This document shows positions 25,801 through 30,827 of a stretch of DNA of 30,827 bases, piece after piece (position 1 is the first letter of the stretch; each line of letters begins with the position of its first letter). Both the position numbers and the translations under genes were made by a program. Under the pieces are notes generated by a model that saw only the letters and a list, made by a program, of their open reading frames with translations, did not search any database and had not been told where the DNA came from. Source of the DNA: a virus; the IMG/VR virus record IMGVR_UViG_3300006751_000078, positions 1 through 30,827 of that record; one strand, given 5' to 3'.

Positions 25801-28301
25801 TCTACCATGTTATATAAATTAATATCTATATTTTTTATATCTTCTAACCGATCAGCCAATCTAAGTGCTACTTGGGTTCTACTTTCTCCAGTAGATTGAC
25901 TTATTTTTCCAATTTCATAATCACGATTTATAGGATTACCATAATAATTTAATATATGCTGTTTGCCTTCTAATATTTTTGCTCTTCTAGGATCTGTACG
26001 TGCAAGAGTACTTAATTTCTCATTTTTAAAAACATTTTTTACTATCCCACTTAGATCTCTTCCAAACTGTCTTAGACCTTTTCCAAACTGTGCTTTAGGT
26101 AACTCTCCTCCTTCTTTCTCCGATAATAGCTCTTCTAAAGTAAAGTCAGAATATCCATTTTTAATACCCTTATTTTTGGCATCCTCTATACTTGCTCTAA
26201 AACTTTCACGATTTCCTTTTGTTTCTTTATTCTTATGTCCTTGTAACCATAAATCTTCAAGTGATAATTTACCATCTGCAAAATCTTTTAATACTGCATC
26301 TGACTCAATTAAATTTGCAAAAAATAATGTATATTGTTGTTTTTTACTTAAATCTCTTGCATCAGTAACATCTAATATATTTTGATCTATATTAAAATCT
26401 GTTACATCCGCAATATTTTTATATCTTGCTTGTGCAGTTTTTAAAGATGAAGGTTCAAATTGAAACATGCCTCTACCTGGACCATCATAAAATCCTGTTT
26501 CTTCATTTCCTGATACCTGTACGGCTTTAGGATCCATTCTTTGACCAGCACTACTTTCATGATATGCTATAGAATCTGCTGCACCACTCCATAAATCTAT
26601 ATCACCACCTCTTGTTTCAATAATATAATTCATAATATTATTGAGATCTAATAGTTTGGGTTTATCTTCTTCTATTATCTCTAATTTATTAGGGAGTGGA
26701 ACTATAGTATTATCTTGTATCATTGGTGGTATTGTATCCCATGATCCTCCTTCTTGAAAGAGTCTATAATTTTGAGCATCATATGGTGGATTTCCTAGAC
26801 TAGGTAGTATTTCTGGATTATAGAGTTTCTCATTAAAAAGAAACTTCATTTTATTATAATTATCACTAGTTCCATAAGGTATAATTGTTTTTCCTAAATC
26901 TACTTTACTTAATTCTTTTAAAAGATCGGTTACCTCAGAAAATGTAATTACTGCATCAGGATGAAGATTCTTTTCATTTGGGAACATCTTATTAAACTGT
27001 GCTCCTGTATATTCAGTATGTCCAGTATTTACCATCAATTGATGCAATCTTTCTATACCATCCCTTGAAGTTCCTATATAACCAGTAGTGCCTCCAGGTC
27101 CACTCAAAAATGGTTGAGATAAATCTCCTAGTTCTCTATTTATATATCCTTTTAAGTTATCAGAACCTTCCTTAGAAGATAATTCTCCACTAATTGGATC
27201 TCTAACAAAATTTTCTTTTATCATCTCTTCTCTCCAACTCTGGAAACCAGGTTTAAATAAACCTTCTGCACTAGCCTGATCAAAAAGACTAGTTGCTAAT
27301 CCTTTTGGACTTACACCAGAAGGAATATTACTTTTATATGGATCAGTGATATTCCAAGGAAACCGTATATTTTGATTGAAAGAACTCAAAGAAATATCTT
27401 TTGGATATTGATGAGGAGCAATATTTATATTAGGCACAAATCCTCTTTCTACATTAACATTTTCTTGAATATTTCCAGGTGGTTGTACATTTTTTTCAAT
27501 ATTAGTGATATCTTGTTTTAAAAAGGCTGTATGTGTATCAGGAGCAATCTGCATAATTTTATGTTCTGATTGTTTTCTTAACCTTAATTCTTCTTTTGTT
27601 TTTGGAAGATTTTTTATTTCCCAATCATTTAAAAATCTTATATCACCATTTTTAAATGTAACTTTATTATAATGTTTTTCACTATAAGGTGGTAGACCCC
27701 ATTCTGCATACGGCCATTCATTCTTAGGTATAATAGACTTATCCGTTCTATGAATAGGATAATAATCCAATACGTTAGAAGAAGCAGGTAATGCTGTTAA
27801 AGGTCTATTCTGTAATTGAAGATTCTTTAACCAATCATCTGCAAGTAGTTTTTGTTGTGCTTGATATTCTTGAAAACTTATTCCAGAAATAGGTGTATTT
27901 GAAGGAGGGGCATATAAAGGAGAAGTCTTTCTAGTACTTCCCTTTAGATTAGTATTCTTTACGATATCATCTAACTGCTTTGAAAACTTACGAGCATTTC
28001 TAGCCCCTTTGGTAAAAAGCTCTAAACCCCACTGTGCCGTAGGAATGGGATCAGATGATGGAACACCAAAATCAACATCACTCCATCCATCAGGAGTGTC
28101 TACATCTATATCCATATTAAAATCACCAGGATTCATACTATAAGCTGTAGTATCTCCACCTGGATCAAAAGACTCTGTGCTTCCTCCTATTCTATTTTCC
28201 TTTAAGTTTCTAGAGTATGCAGGAAGCTTTGGTTGGCCTTCAACTTTTAACTCATCTACGAGACCCATCCAGTCTATCTGTTGATTAATTTTCCTTCCCA
28301 T
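22827..28301 (-). CDS. Giant modular virion-type (polyvalent) protein, 1824 aa
   Basis: Large phage proteins of this design are often carried in the virion and injected. Visible modules: an N-terminal region rich in Pro/Asn; a lysozyme/transglycosylase-like domain (about 560-680) with Glu582 in AYHESSAGQRM and GPGRGMFQFE (607-616), matching the Glu/GxFQ pattern of muralytic enzymes; an HExxH zinc-peptidase motif (893-897, TTIHELNHLL); two C-terminal modules not recognised. A junction motif, best form GGELPKAQFGKG, occurs at 731-742, 1102-1113 and, altered, 1512-1521, with a degenerate IPTAQWG at 86-92. Each is followed by a basic amphipathic helix. Further EGG motifs lie near 523 and 1800. 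No signal peptide or membrane segment is seen. It is the first gene of the leftward cluster. Enzyme activities are inferred from motifs. Confidence 0.8.
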   Translation of the reverse strand: MGRKINQQIDWMGLVDELKVEGQPKLPAYSRNLKENRIGGSTESFDPGGDTTAYSMNPGDFNMDIDVDTPDGWSDVDFGVPSSDPIPTAQWGLELFTKGARNARKFSKQLDDIVKNTNLKGSTRKTSPLYAPPSNTPISGISFQEYQAQQKLLADDWLKNLQLQNRPLTALPASSNVLDYYPIHRTDKSIIPKNEWPYAEWGLPPYSEKHYNKVTFKNGDIRFLNDWEIKNLPKTKEELRLRKQSEHKIMQIAPDTHTAFLKQDITNIEKNVQPPGNIQENVNVERGFVPNINIAPHQYPKDISLSSFNQNIRFPWNITDPYKSNIPSGVSPKGLATSLFDQASAEGLFKPGFQSWREEMIKENFVRDPISGELSSKEGSDNLKGYINRELGDLSQPFLSGPGGTTGYIGTSRDGIERLHQLMVNTGHTEYTGAQFNKMFPNEKNLHPDAVITFSEVTDLLKELSKVDLGKTIIPYGTSDNYNKMKFLFNEKLYNPEILPSLGNPPYDAQNYRLFQEGGSWDTIPPMIQDNTIVPLPNKLEIIEEDKPKLLDLNNIMNYIIETRGGDIDLWSGAADSIAYHESSAGQRMDPKAVQVSGNEETGFYDGPGRGMFQFEPSSLKTAQARYKNIADVTDFNIDQNILDVTDARDLSKKQQYTLFFANLIESDAVLKDFADGKLSLEDLWLQGHKNKETKGNRESFRASIEDAKNKGIKNGYSDFTLEELLSEKEGGELPKAQFGKGLRQFGRDLSGIVKNVFKNEKLSTLARTDPRRAKILEGKQHILNYYGNPINRDYEIGKISQSTGESRTQVALRLADRLEDIKNIDINLYNMVDDVSGYYTRGRYTDLSTRIGASDGIGAYFQNPFAKKRDIIALNEYHVGDDLNDMKETTIHELNHLLRKSEQSSDWSKLGSDYKPIYKGGQLRDQLKDIYYRTIGKPFRGNFNLKPDNQYYEPFNEQGIAFHPSFNVDRVSPVDKPFELSKWWNQPAEQQNMLATLRKDLLSKGFQKPGKDLTMGEFNNFIDDWYIQFKSPTTSYSNETEKLLRFSKYMHLLKDASALSINAGVLKDVFNVTNKFDGRKYQIINERQKLLDAINKGFSEGGELPKAQFGKGLVNLMKKYKNWKPNIPFYNYTPYSGVKGDKIWNPFFERWEKSHKIDAIDKTKNVFLKEVADTKSINEYLQYEKQRIDEPRDMGLFESLFNIEKTISPYDEIELLQNIKGSMLPAFDTYLEGINAGRKFDRSMVNLYKSLPLNLKVAPGLFSDIFFPTSFSSHYDRLSKTWKHAREKENLSGPINKKTLKYVPRVQRRRDLDKKFLDYLDRRLDNLKGNFKPKNVSGVNPEVGGDFDIDIKKAMDEFNNPLPGAPQPQFQPFVNPQYYTDLEKYYIGRHGTGEGYGRNYPMNVSGSSDRLWLNAHNFKSGLEAMAYEMWLKSSRRNPLGLNIDKSTGLLDKLPSDNLSREKLSSDLQWTDRVWTPNWFNKGIPPGEMPDTPLRSTFINKRNLPWNLNEKGGELEKAQKGREVIETGIKLLNRLRKIKPTSKTTNETLYRSVLLNDAIRNSKMFKGMSDDDILEIMATTIPPNTNTYRKGQFFQTLNFANDIPSSLKHISKYTDNPTGMWRIGDTPYDPTLPNLTNPKQDLGTRGIFGAPATGILGGDKFLLETTPYDDFPLLSAEDQNLLVKYAAEAEELGFHNKDITPIMKQFSFPAFRSEGINVMTGNFPQFIGVEGTPIGSLQNISLIDDALKEKYKPVIPKKKGSVSEGLTIEQWLEKHGNLFNQKKIKKDVLGNPIIPKKQEGGEPINDSFYSRDNYTSNASKYRRV
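23739..28046 (-). repeat. Four-copy GGELPKAQxG junction motif in the 1824-aa protein
   Basis: Copies at 28046-28026 (IPTAQWG, degenerate), 26111-26082 (GGELPKAQFG), 24998-24969 (GGELPKAQFG) and 23768-23739 (GGELEKAQKG). The two exact copies use different codons (GGA GGA GAG TTA against GGA GGG GAA CTA), so the peptide and not the DNA is being conserved. Spacings are about 645, 370 and 410 residues. Confidence 0.8.
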
Positions 28302-28339
28302 ACAACAATATACGAAAAATCCAAAACCTTTCCAAGCTT

Positions 28340-28374
28340 CCCCCCACCCTTTTCCACTTCCCCCCTACACCCCC
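28340..28374 (-). other. G-rich tract, potential G-quadruplex, in the divergent hub
   Basis: The minus strand reads G5-TGTA-G6-N10-G3-T-G6 in a genome otherwise poor in G/C runs. Four G-runs with loops of 4, 10 and 1 bases could form a quadruplex. It lies 39 to 73 bases before the start of the 1824-aa gene, so it would be in that transcript's leader or in the promoter region. Confidence 0.6.
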
Positions 28375-28420
28375 TCAGACGGATTAAGACTTACTGATGA
28401 CAAAAACAAAGATGTGTTTG

Positions 28421-28506
28421 GTGTTCTGATTGGGTCCTACCGTTAAACCTCCCCCACTTAAATTTGCTTGTGGGAACCCCCCTGCAAGTGGAGAACACTA
28501 ATCAGA
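28421..28506 (+). promoter_or_regulatory. Structured 5' leader of the GC-rich small gene
   Basis: An inner hairpin pairs CCACTT (28454-28459) plus GC (28466-28467) with GCAAGTGG (28484-28491), with a GGG/CCC tip. It is enclosed by TCTGATT (28425-28431) pairing AATCAGA (28500-28506). A competing 7-bp pairing, GTGTTCT (28421-28427) with AGAACAC (28492-28498), shares three bases with the outer stem, so two folds exclude each other. The element ends 17 bases before the start codon at 28524. A regulatory role is inferred. Confidence 0.5.
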
Positions 28507-28523
28507 GGGTAAATAATTTTATT

Positions 28524-28862
28524 ATGAGTTTAAAAAAAGCTGTTTATTTCAAAAAGGTGACTCGTACCAGAAAGGCTGTTGTATTCTGCGTTGAGAAACC
28601 AACTGCTGCTGCTGTCAAGGCTGCTGATGCAGGAAGTGCAGGAACTGCTAGTATCAACTTTGGCGGAAAGGCTATTAAGGGGCGTAAAGCGTTCCACAAC
28701 TTTGGCAGACAATACTTCGTGCAAATGGACTGTACCAAGTTGAACAAGTCTGATGAGCCAAAAGTGGGCACTGAATTCCAGATTGTAACAACTACTAAAC
28801 CTGTTATCAATCAGGAAACCAAAGAGGAGTTACCAAACCTCTTTTGGGGCTATGTAGGGTAA
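28524..28862 (+). CDS. GC-richer basic small protein of unknown function, 112 aa
   Basis: The ATG at 28524 is taken as start because the longer upstream frame crosses the structured leader. The protein begins MSLKKAVYFKKVTRTRKAVV and has a low-complexity Ala/Gly stretch (about residues 30-45). A beta-rich core follows (RQYFVQMDCTKLN, VGTEFQIVTTTKPVI), and it ends LPNLFWGYVG. It is basic, with many Lys and Arg near the N-terminus, which suits a single-strand DNA- or RNA-binding protein, but no OB-fold signature can be proved. Codon use differs from neighbours (Phe TTC 5 against TTT 3; Asn AAC 4 against AAT 1), indicating very high expression or recent transfer. It is framed by structured RNA on both sides and faces away from the leftward cluster. 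Confidence 0.75.
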   Translation: MSLKKAVYFKKVTRTRKAVVFCVEKPTAAAVKAADAGSAGTASINFGGKAIKGRKAFHNFGRQYFVQMDCTKLNKSDEPKVGTEFQIVTTTKPVINQETKEELPNLFWGYVG

Positions 28863-28866
28863 ACTA

Positions 28867-28992
28867 AAGGGAGTACCACGTAACTGGTACACCCTTAAAG
28901 GCTGTCGTTGACAGCATAAGAACACTCACTCAGGGTAAGCAATCCAACTTGACCGGAAGGAAAATAGTTGCAACTTGTCCCTTTGTGTTCTT
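28867..28992 (+). ncRNA. Multi-hairpin structured RNA downstream of the GC-rich gene
   Basis: Three helical units follow the stop at 28862. (1) AAGGG-A-GTACC (28867-28877) pairs with GGTAC-A-CCCTT (28886-28896). (2) GCTGTC (28901-28906) pairs GACAGC (28910-28915) with a three-base loop. (3) A long arm: AAGAACAC (28918-28925) with GTGTTCTT (28985-28992), then AGGG (28932-28935) with CCCT (28979-28982), then CAACT (28945-28949) with AGTTG (28966-28970), and a CC-GGAA-GG tip. Segment 28863-29339 has no credible long ORF. This could be a 3'-UTR-derived RNA, a free ncRNA, or an mRNA-stabilising element. No known family is recognised. Confidence 0.55.
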
Positions 28993-28999
28993 TCTATTC

Positions 29000-29118
29000 C
29001 CTTTTGAAAGGTATAGTGACATATATCTCACTAAATTAGGCTCACTTCCTAAGGATAGACAAATCTTTTAAGATTTTATAGGTTAAAGCAATTTTTTTTG
29101 TGCTTTTGTTACGCAAAA
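29000..29118 (+). other. Series of small hairpins with a U8 tract
   Basis: CCTT-TTGA-AAGG (29000-29011); TAGTGA/TCACTA (29014-29033); palindrome AAATCTTTTAAGATTT (29061-29076); AAAGCA (29085-29090) with TGCTTT (29101-29106) around eight T residues (29092-29099); CTTTTG/CAAAA(A)G nearby. Transcription from the small gene may end here, but no single hairpin plus T-run has the classical terminator form. Confidence 0.35.
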
Positions 29119-29134
29119 AGAGTTAATGGTATAC

Positions 29135-29164
29135 ATTACCACATATTACCACATTATACCACAT
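29135..29164. repeat. Three tandem 10-bp repeats (ATTACCACAT)
   Basis: ATTACCACAT, ATTACCACAT, TATACCACAT stand without gaps. The exact 10-bp period places each copy on the same face of the helix. This is the layout of iterons or of a multi-site operator. It lies between the structured RNA and the rightward operon. Confidence 0.75.
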
Positions 29165-29204
29165 AGTAGTTTGTATAGTGCATAATAAATATATAGCTAT
29201 CATT

Positions 29205-29273
29205 AGAGTAAATAGGAGTGATGAACCTACAATTACAAAGAAGTCATGGTCTAGACTAAGTTTGTATTACTCT
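29205..29273 (+). promoter_or_regulatory. tRNA-sized three-way-junction leader of the rightward operon
   Basis: AGAGTAA (29205-29211) pairs TTACTCT (29267-29273). Inside are TAGG (29213-29216) with CCTA (29226-29229), and TACAAA-GA-AGTC (29234-29245) with GACT-AAG-TTTGTA (29254-29266). The 69-base length, 7-bp closing stem and the arm directly adjoining it recall a tRNA, but there is no anticodon arm or TTCRA loop. TAAGTTTG (29257-29264) also fits a TAnnTTTG promoter box, so this could alternatively be promoter DNA. A second hairpin, TATTCTCT/AGAGAATA (29284-29305), follows. Confidence 0.45.
29221..29259 (+). CDS. Possible 12-codon leader peptide
   Basis: ATG at 29221 runs 12 codons (MNLQLQRSHGLD) to TAA at 29257-29259. 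AGGAG stands two bases before the ATG, a rare Shine-Dalgarno-like context in this window. The ORF lies inside the three-way-junction leader, so ribosome passage would open the second arm. Chance occurrence is quite possible. Confidence 0.25.
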   Translation: MNLQLQRSHGLD

Positions 29274-29339
29274 TATGTATAGTTATTCTCTCTGTATAGA
29301 GAATAGGCATAGTAACCACAACATTAAAAATTTAAAGAC

Positions 29340-29615
29340 ATGAAAGTATTTGGATATAATCGTAAAGGTTTTTTATACATTGATACAGGTTCTCATCTTA
29401 TCTCTCAACAAGTTAGTTCAAATGCATCAAATATGCTGAACAAGTATTCTACTCTTAAAGAGTTTGAGAACTATGATGTAGCTGCTAGCATTTATTATAA
29501 AGAAAAAGACTTGCAAAGGAAAGAAGCATATCATAAGAGTCAGATTGATCATAAAGGTTTAGTTGTGATAGATGAATTTGATAATGAAGAATATTTAAAT
29601 GAAAAAGGCATATGA
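29340..29615 (+). CDS. Unknown small protein, 91 aa, first gene of the rightward operon
   Basis: No family recognised. The sequence is soluble, mixed and charged: MKVFGYNRKGFLYIDTG looks like a beta hairpin, followed by a helical middle (NASNMLNKYSTLKEFENYDV) and an acidic end (VVIDEFDNEEYLNEKG). There is no membrane or signal segment. The start has an A-rich leader (AAAAATTTAAAGAC-ATG) of Bacteroidota type. The stop overlaps the next start as ATGA. As first gene after the divergent hub it may belong to the early or middle phase, judged only from direction and neighbourhood. Confidence 0.75.
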   Translation: MKVFGYNRKGFLYIDTGSHLISQQVSSNASNMLNKYSTLKEFENYDVAASIYYKEKDLQRKEAYHKSQIDHKGLVVIDEFDNEEYLNEKGI

Positions 29616-29890
29616 TAGGTACACAATATATAATGAGACTAAGTAAACTAAGTCTTATATTAATAGATGAGCAATCAGAAGGAGAAAGATATAAATTAGA
29701 AGTGATTGCAGTATCAGGAGAATATGAAGAGGTTGTAGATATGCATATGGGTACACATTTTGATTGCATTATGTTTGCAATAGCACAGTTCACACCAGGA
29801 GAATTTGAATTAGGTGGTGAGTATAGTGATGAAGATATGGAGAGTTATCGTGCAGAGGGAAGGAATCCATGTTATTTTTGTATGAATTAA
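29612..29890 (+). CDS. Unknown acidic small protein, 92 aa
   Basis: The start ATG overlaps the previous stop by four bases, showing coupling. A beta-rich N-terminal half (IMRLSKLSLILIDEQS, YKLEVIAVSGEYEEVVDM) is followed by HMGTHFDCIMFAIAQF and an acidic tail that ends CYFCMN. Cys-x-x-Cys at the very end could bind metal. No known family. The pattern of strands and one helix is compatible with a small alpha/beta accessory protein, but no function can be given. Confidence 0.72.
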   Translation: MIGTQYIMRLSKLSLILIDEQSEGERYKLEVIAVSGEYEEVVDMHMGTHFDCIMFAIAQFTPGEFELGGEYSDEDMESYRAEGRNPCYFCMN

Positions 29891-29902
29891 ATAATTAATA
29901 GA

Positions 29903-30085
29903 ATGAAGAAAAGATATTTAGTAGTACAAATAGGTTGCATAGAATGTGGTGTTAACTCATATCCAATAGCAGTTGTAAGCACCAAAAAGGAAGCAAAAAA
30001 GATAAAAGAAAATCATCCATCTACTTGGGATACTGAAGGGGGAGATGGTTATGTAACTATATGGGACTTAAAAGATATAAAATAA
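29903..30085 (+). CDS. Unknown small alpha/beta protein, 60 aa
   Basis: MKKRYLVVQIGCIECGVNSY forms a likely strand and turn, with CIEC as a possible metal pair. SYPIAVVSTKKEAKKIKENH is a strand followed by a helix, and GDGYVTIWDLKDIK is a last strand. This compact beta-alpha-beta order is common in tiny phage proteins of unknown role. It starts 13 bases after the previous stop and its own stop overlaps the next start as TAATG. Not recognised by name. Confidence 0.68.
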   Translation: MKKRYLVVQIGCIECGVNSYPIAVVSTKKEAKKIKENHPSTWDTEGGDGYVTIWDLKDIK

Positions 30086-30375
30086 TGGCCAAGTTAACTA
30101 AGAAACAGAAACGTAGTATTCGTAGGAAAGTAGCTAAAGAGTTAGGTGTCTATCCTCCTAAGCATAGTATTCATAAGAGTAAGAAGGCATATACTCGTAA
30201 GAATAAGCATAAGAAAGATGATGATGAGATGAAGAAGGCTCTTATAGATTCTATTAGGCAAGATAATGCTCCAACAACTGTAGGTACACCAAGTCCTAAT
30301 TGGTTGTATAAAGAAAAAACAAAACCATCATTATGGTATGGTGAAACAACAGGTAATATATTAAATAACAAATAG
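30085..30375 (+). CDS. Lysine/arginine-rich small protein, 96 aa
   Basis: The ATG at 30085 is preferred, since it overlaps the previous stop (TAATG); a longer frame from 30061 would overlap the previous gene by 25 bases. The first ~50 residues are very basic (MAKLTKKQKRSIRRKVAKEL, then HSIHKSKKAYTRKNKHKKDD), suggesting nucleic-acid binding. The C-terminal half is Pro/Thr/Trp-containing and likely unstructured (NAPTTVGTPSPNWLYKEK). It may coat DNA or bind RNA; this is a composition-based guess. Confidence 0.7.
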   Translation: MAKLTKKQKRSIRRKVAKELGVYPPKHSIHKSKKAYTRKNKHKKDDDEMKKALIDSIRQDNAPTTVGTPSPNWLYKEKTKPSLWYGETTGNILNNK

Positions 30376-30377
30376 AA

Positions 30378-30827
30378 ATGAAAGATAGATTAAGTAAAGA
30401 CATGCTAAAGAAGTTAAAGAATATTGGTAAGCAAGGAGATAAAACTAAAAAGAAACCATCACATGATAAATTAGGTGGTAACTTAGATGATCCTCATATG
30501 AGAAATACTAATACTTTTCTACGTGATGGAAATCCTAATAAGGCTAAGGATGAGAAGAGGGCTAAAGATAATACAAAAAGATTTCTTAAAGCTCAAGAAG
30601 TAGAATATAAAATCAATAAAGATATTGCTGAGAACTATAGACATTGGCAAGGAACAGCAATAGGTGATTATAATCTTAATCCATTTGGTTGGGATGTATT
30701 TAGCATGACTAAAGAACAATTAGTTACTACATTAGGTCATTGTTATCATACTATGAAACATATTCATAGTAAATATTTAAAGACAGAAGAAGGTAGAAAA
30801 GAAGAAGAGCATTATAATAAAATAAAA
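30378..30827 (+). CDS. Unknown charged protein (partial, cut by the right edge)
   Basis: Open from ATG at 30378, two bases after the previous stop, for 150 codons to the window end. The N-terminal ~75 residues are Lys-rich and probably disordered (MKDRLSKDMLKKLKNIGKQG). A more ordered part follows (HWQGTAIGDYNLNPFGWDVF), then a helix with CYHTMKHIHSKYL, whose His/Cys cluster (LGHCYHTMKHIH) could bind metal or form a helical bundle. Without the rest no family can be named. Confidence 0.65.
   Translation, partial: MKDRLSKDMLKKLKNIGKQGDKTKKKPSHDKLGGNLDDPHMRNTNTFLRDGNPNKAKDEKRAKDNTKRFLKAQEVEYKINKDIAENYRHWQGTAIGDYNLNPFGWDVFSMTKEQLVTTLGHCYHTMKHIHSKYLKTEEGRKEEEHYNKIK

Noticed and set aside
23542-26385. 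Plus-strand ORFs opposite the 1824-aa gene (for example 23542-24054 and 25963-26385)
   Set aside because: They are antisense shadows of a continuous gene with recognisable motifs; no separate leader or family pattern is seen.
28395-28430. Hammerhead ribozyme core (CTGATGA at about 28395)
   Set aside because: The required GAAA after stem II and a matching stem III are not present.
28530-28810. Minus-strand ORFs opposite the 112-aa gene
   Set aside because: Two mutually overlapping frames arise because the GC-richer segment has few stops; the plus frame has the better start, codon pattern and leader.
29135-29164. CRISPR array
   Set aside because: The repeats are 10 bp and gap-free with no spacers.
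29205-29273. A tRNA gene
   Set aside because: Size and closing stem fit, but there is no five-pair anticodon arm with a seven-base loop and no TTCRANY T-loop.

Overview
This window is part of the genome of a tailed double-stranded DNA phage (Caudoviricetes), most likely one infecting a Bacteroidota (flavobacterial-type) host. The head-gene set is direct evidence for a phage: large terminase, portal, an acidic scaffold-like protein, major capsid protein and a connector-like protein. The host assignment is inferred from three things: AT-rich DNA with A-rich, mostly Shine-Dalgarno-free gene starts; promoter-like boxes of the Bacteroidota type (TTTG / TAnnTTTG); and a tail protein carrying a SprB-type repeat and Cys-rich GC(T/M)D-x-x-x-x-NY-...-DDGSC repeats, both common in secreted proteins of Bacteroidota. 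IHF-like, connector, TerL, portal and MCP genes together recall crAss-like phages and their relatives, but family placement cannot be settled by eye. Reading frames are open under the standard genetic code.

Layout. Positions 28301 down to 1 form one long leftward late cluster. It starts with an 1824-residue modular virion-type protein (lysozyme-like region, HExxH motif, four copies of a junction motif). Small proteins follow, then an L,D-transpeptidase-like enzyme, a helix-turn-helix-like protein, an IHF/HU-like protein, a zinc-ribbon protein, a PD-(D/E)XK nuclease and an unknown protein. A GroES-like co-chaperonin comes directly before TerL. After TerL come a 34-codon ORF, portal, scaffold-like protein, MCP, an unknown 350-aa protein, a connector-like protein, three tail-region proteins rich in cysteine, and a giant tail protein of more than 2119 residues that runs off the left edge. 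Strong hairpin terminators follow the MCP gene and the 407-aa tail gene, so the cluster is divided into several transcription units.

Positions 28302 to 29339 form the divergent hub between the leftward cluster and a rightward operon. This segment differs from everything around it. It has a G-rich tract on the minus strand, a structured leader, a GC-richer 112-aa gene with atypical codon use, a multi-hairpin RNA candidate downstream of that gene, three exact-register tandem 10-bp repeats, and a tRNA-sized three-way-junction leader. A 14-position split repeat (AGAACACT-N6/7-GGGTAA) flanks the small gene on both sides. This hub is the best candidate in the window for something undescribed; it may combine a replication origin or control region with RNA-level regulation.

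Positions 29340 to 30827 hold a tightly packed rightward operon of five small genes of unknown function, the last cut by the window edge. Starts and stops overlap (ATGA, TAATG), which indicates translational coupling.

Working model: the nuclease, IHF-like, zinc-ribbon and TerL genes serve DNA handling and packaging; GroES adapts the host chaperonin for capsid folding; portal, scaffold and MCP build the head; the tail genes end in a host-like adhesive fibre; the 1824-aa protein probably travels in the virion.
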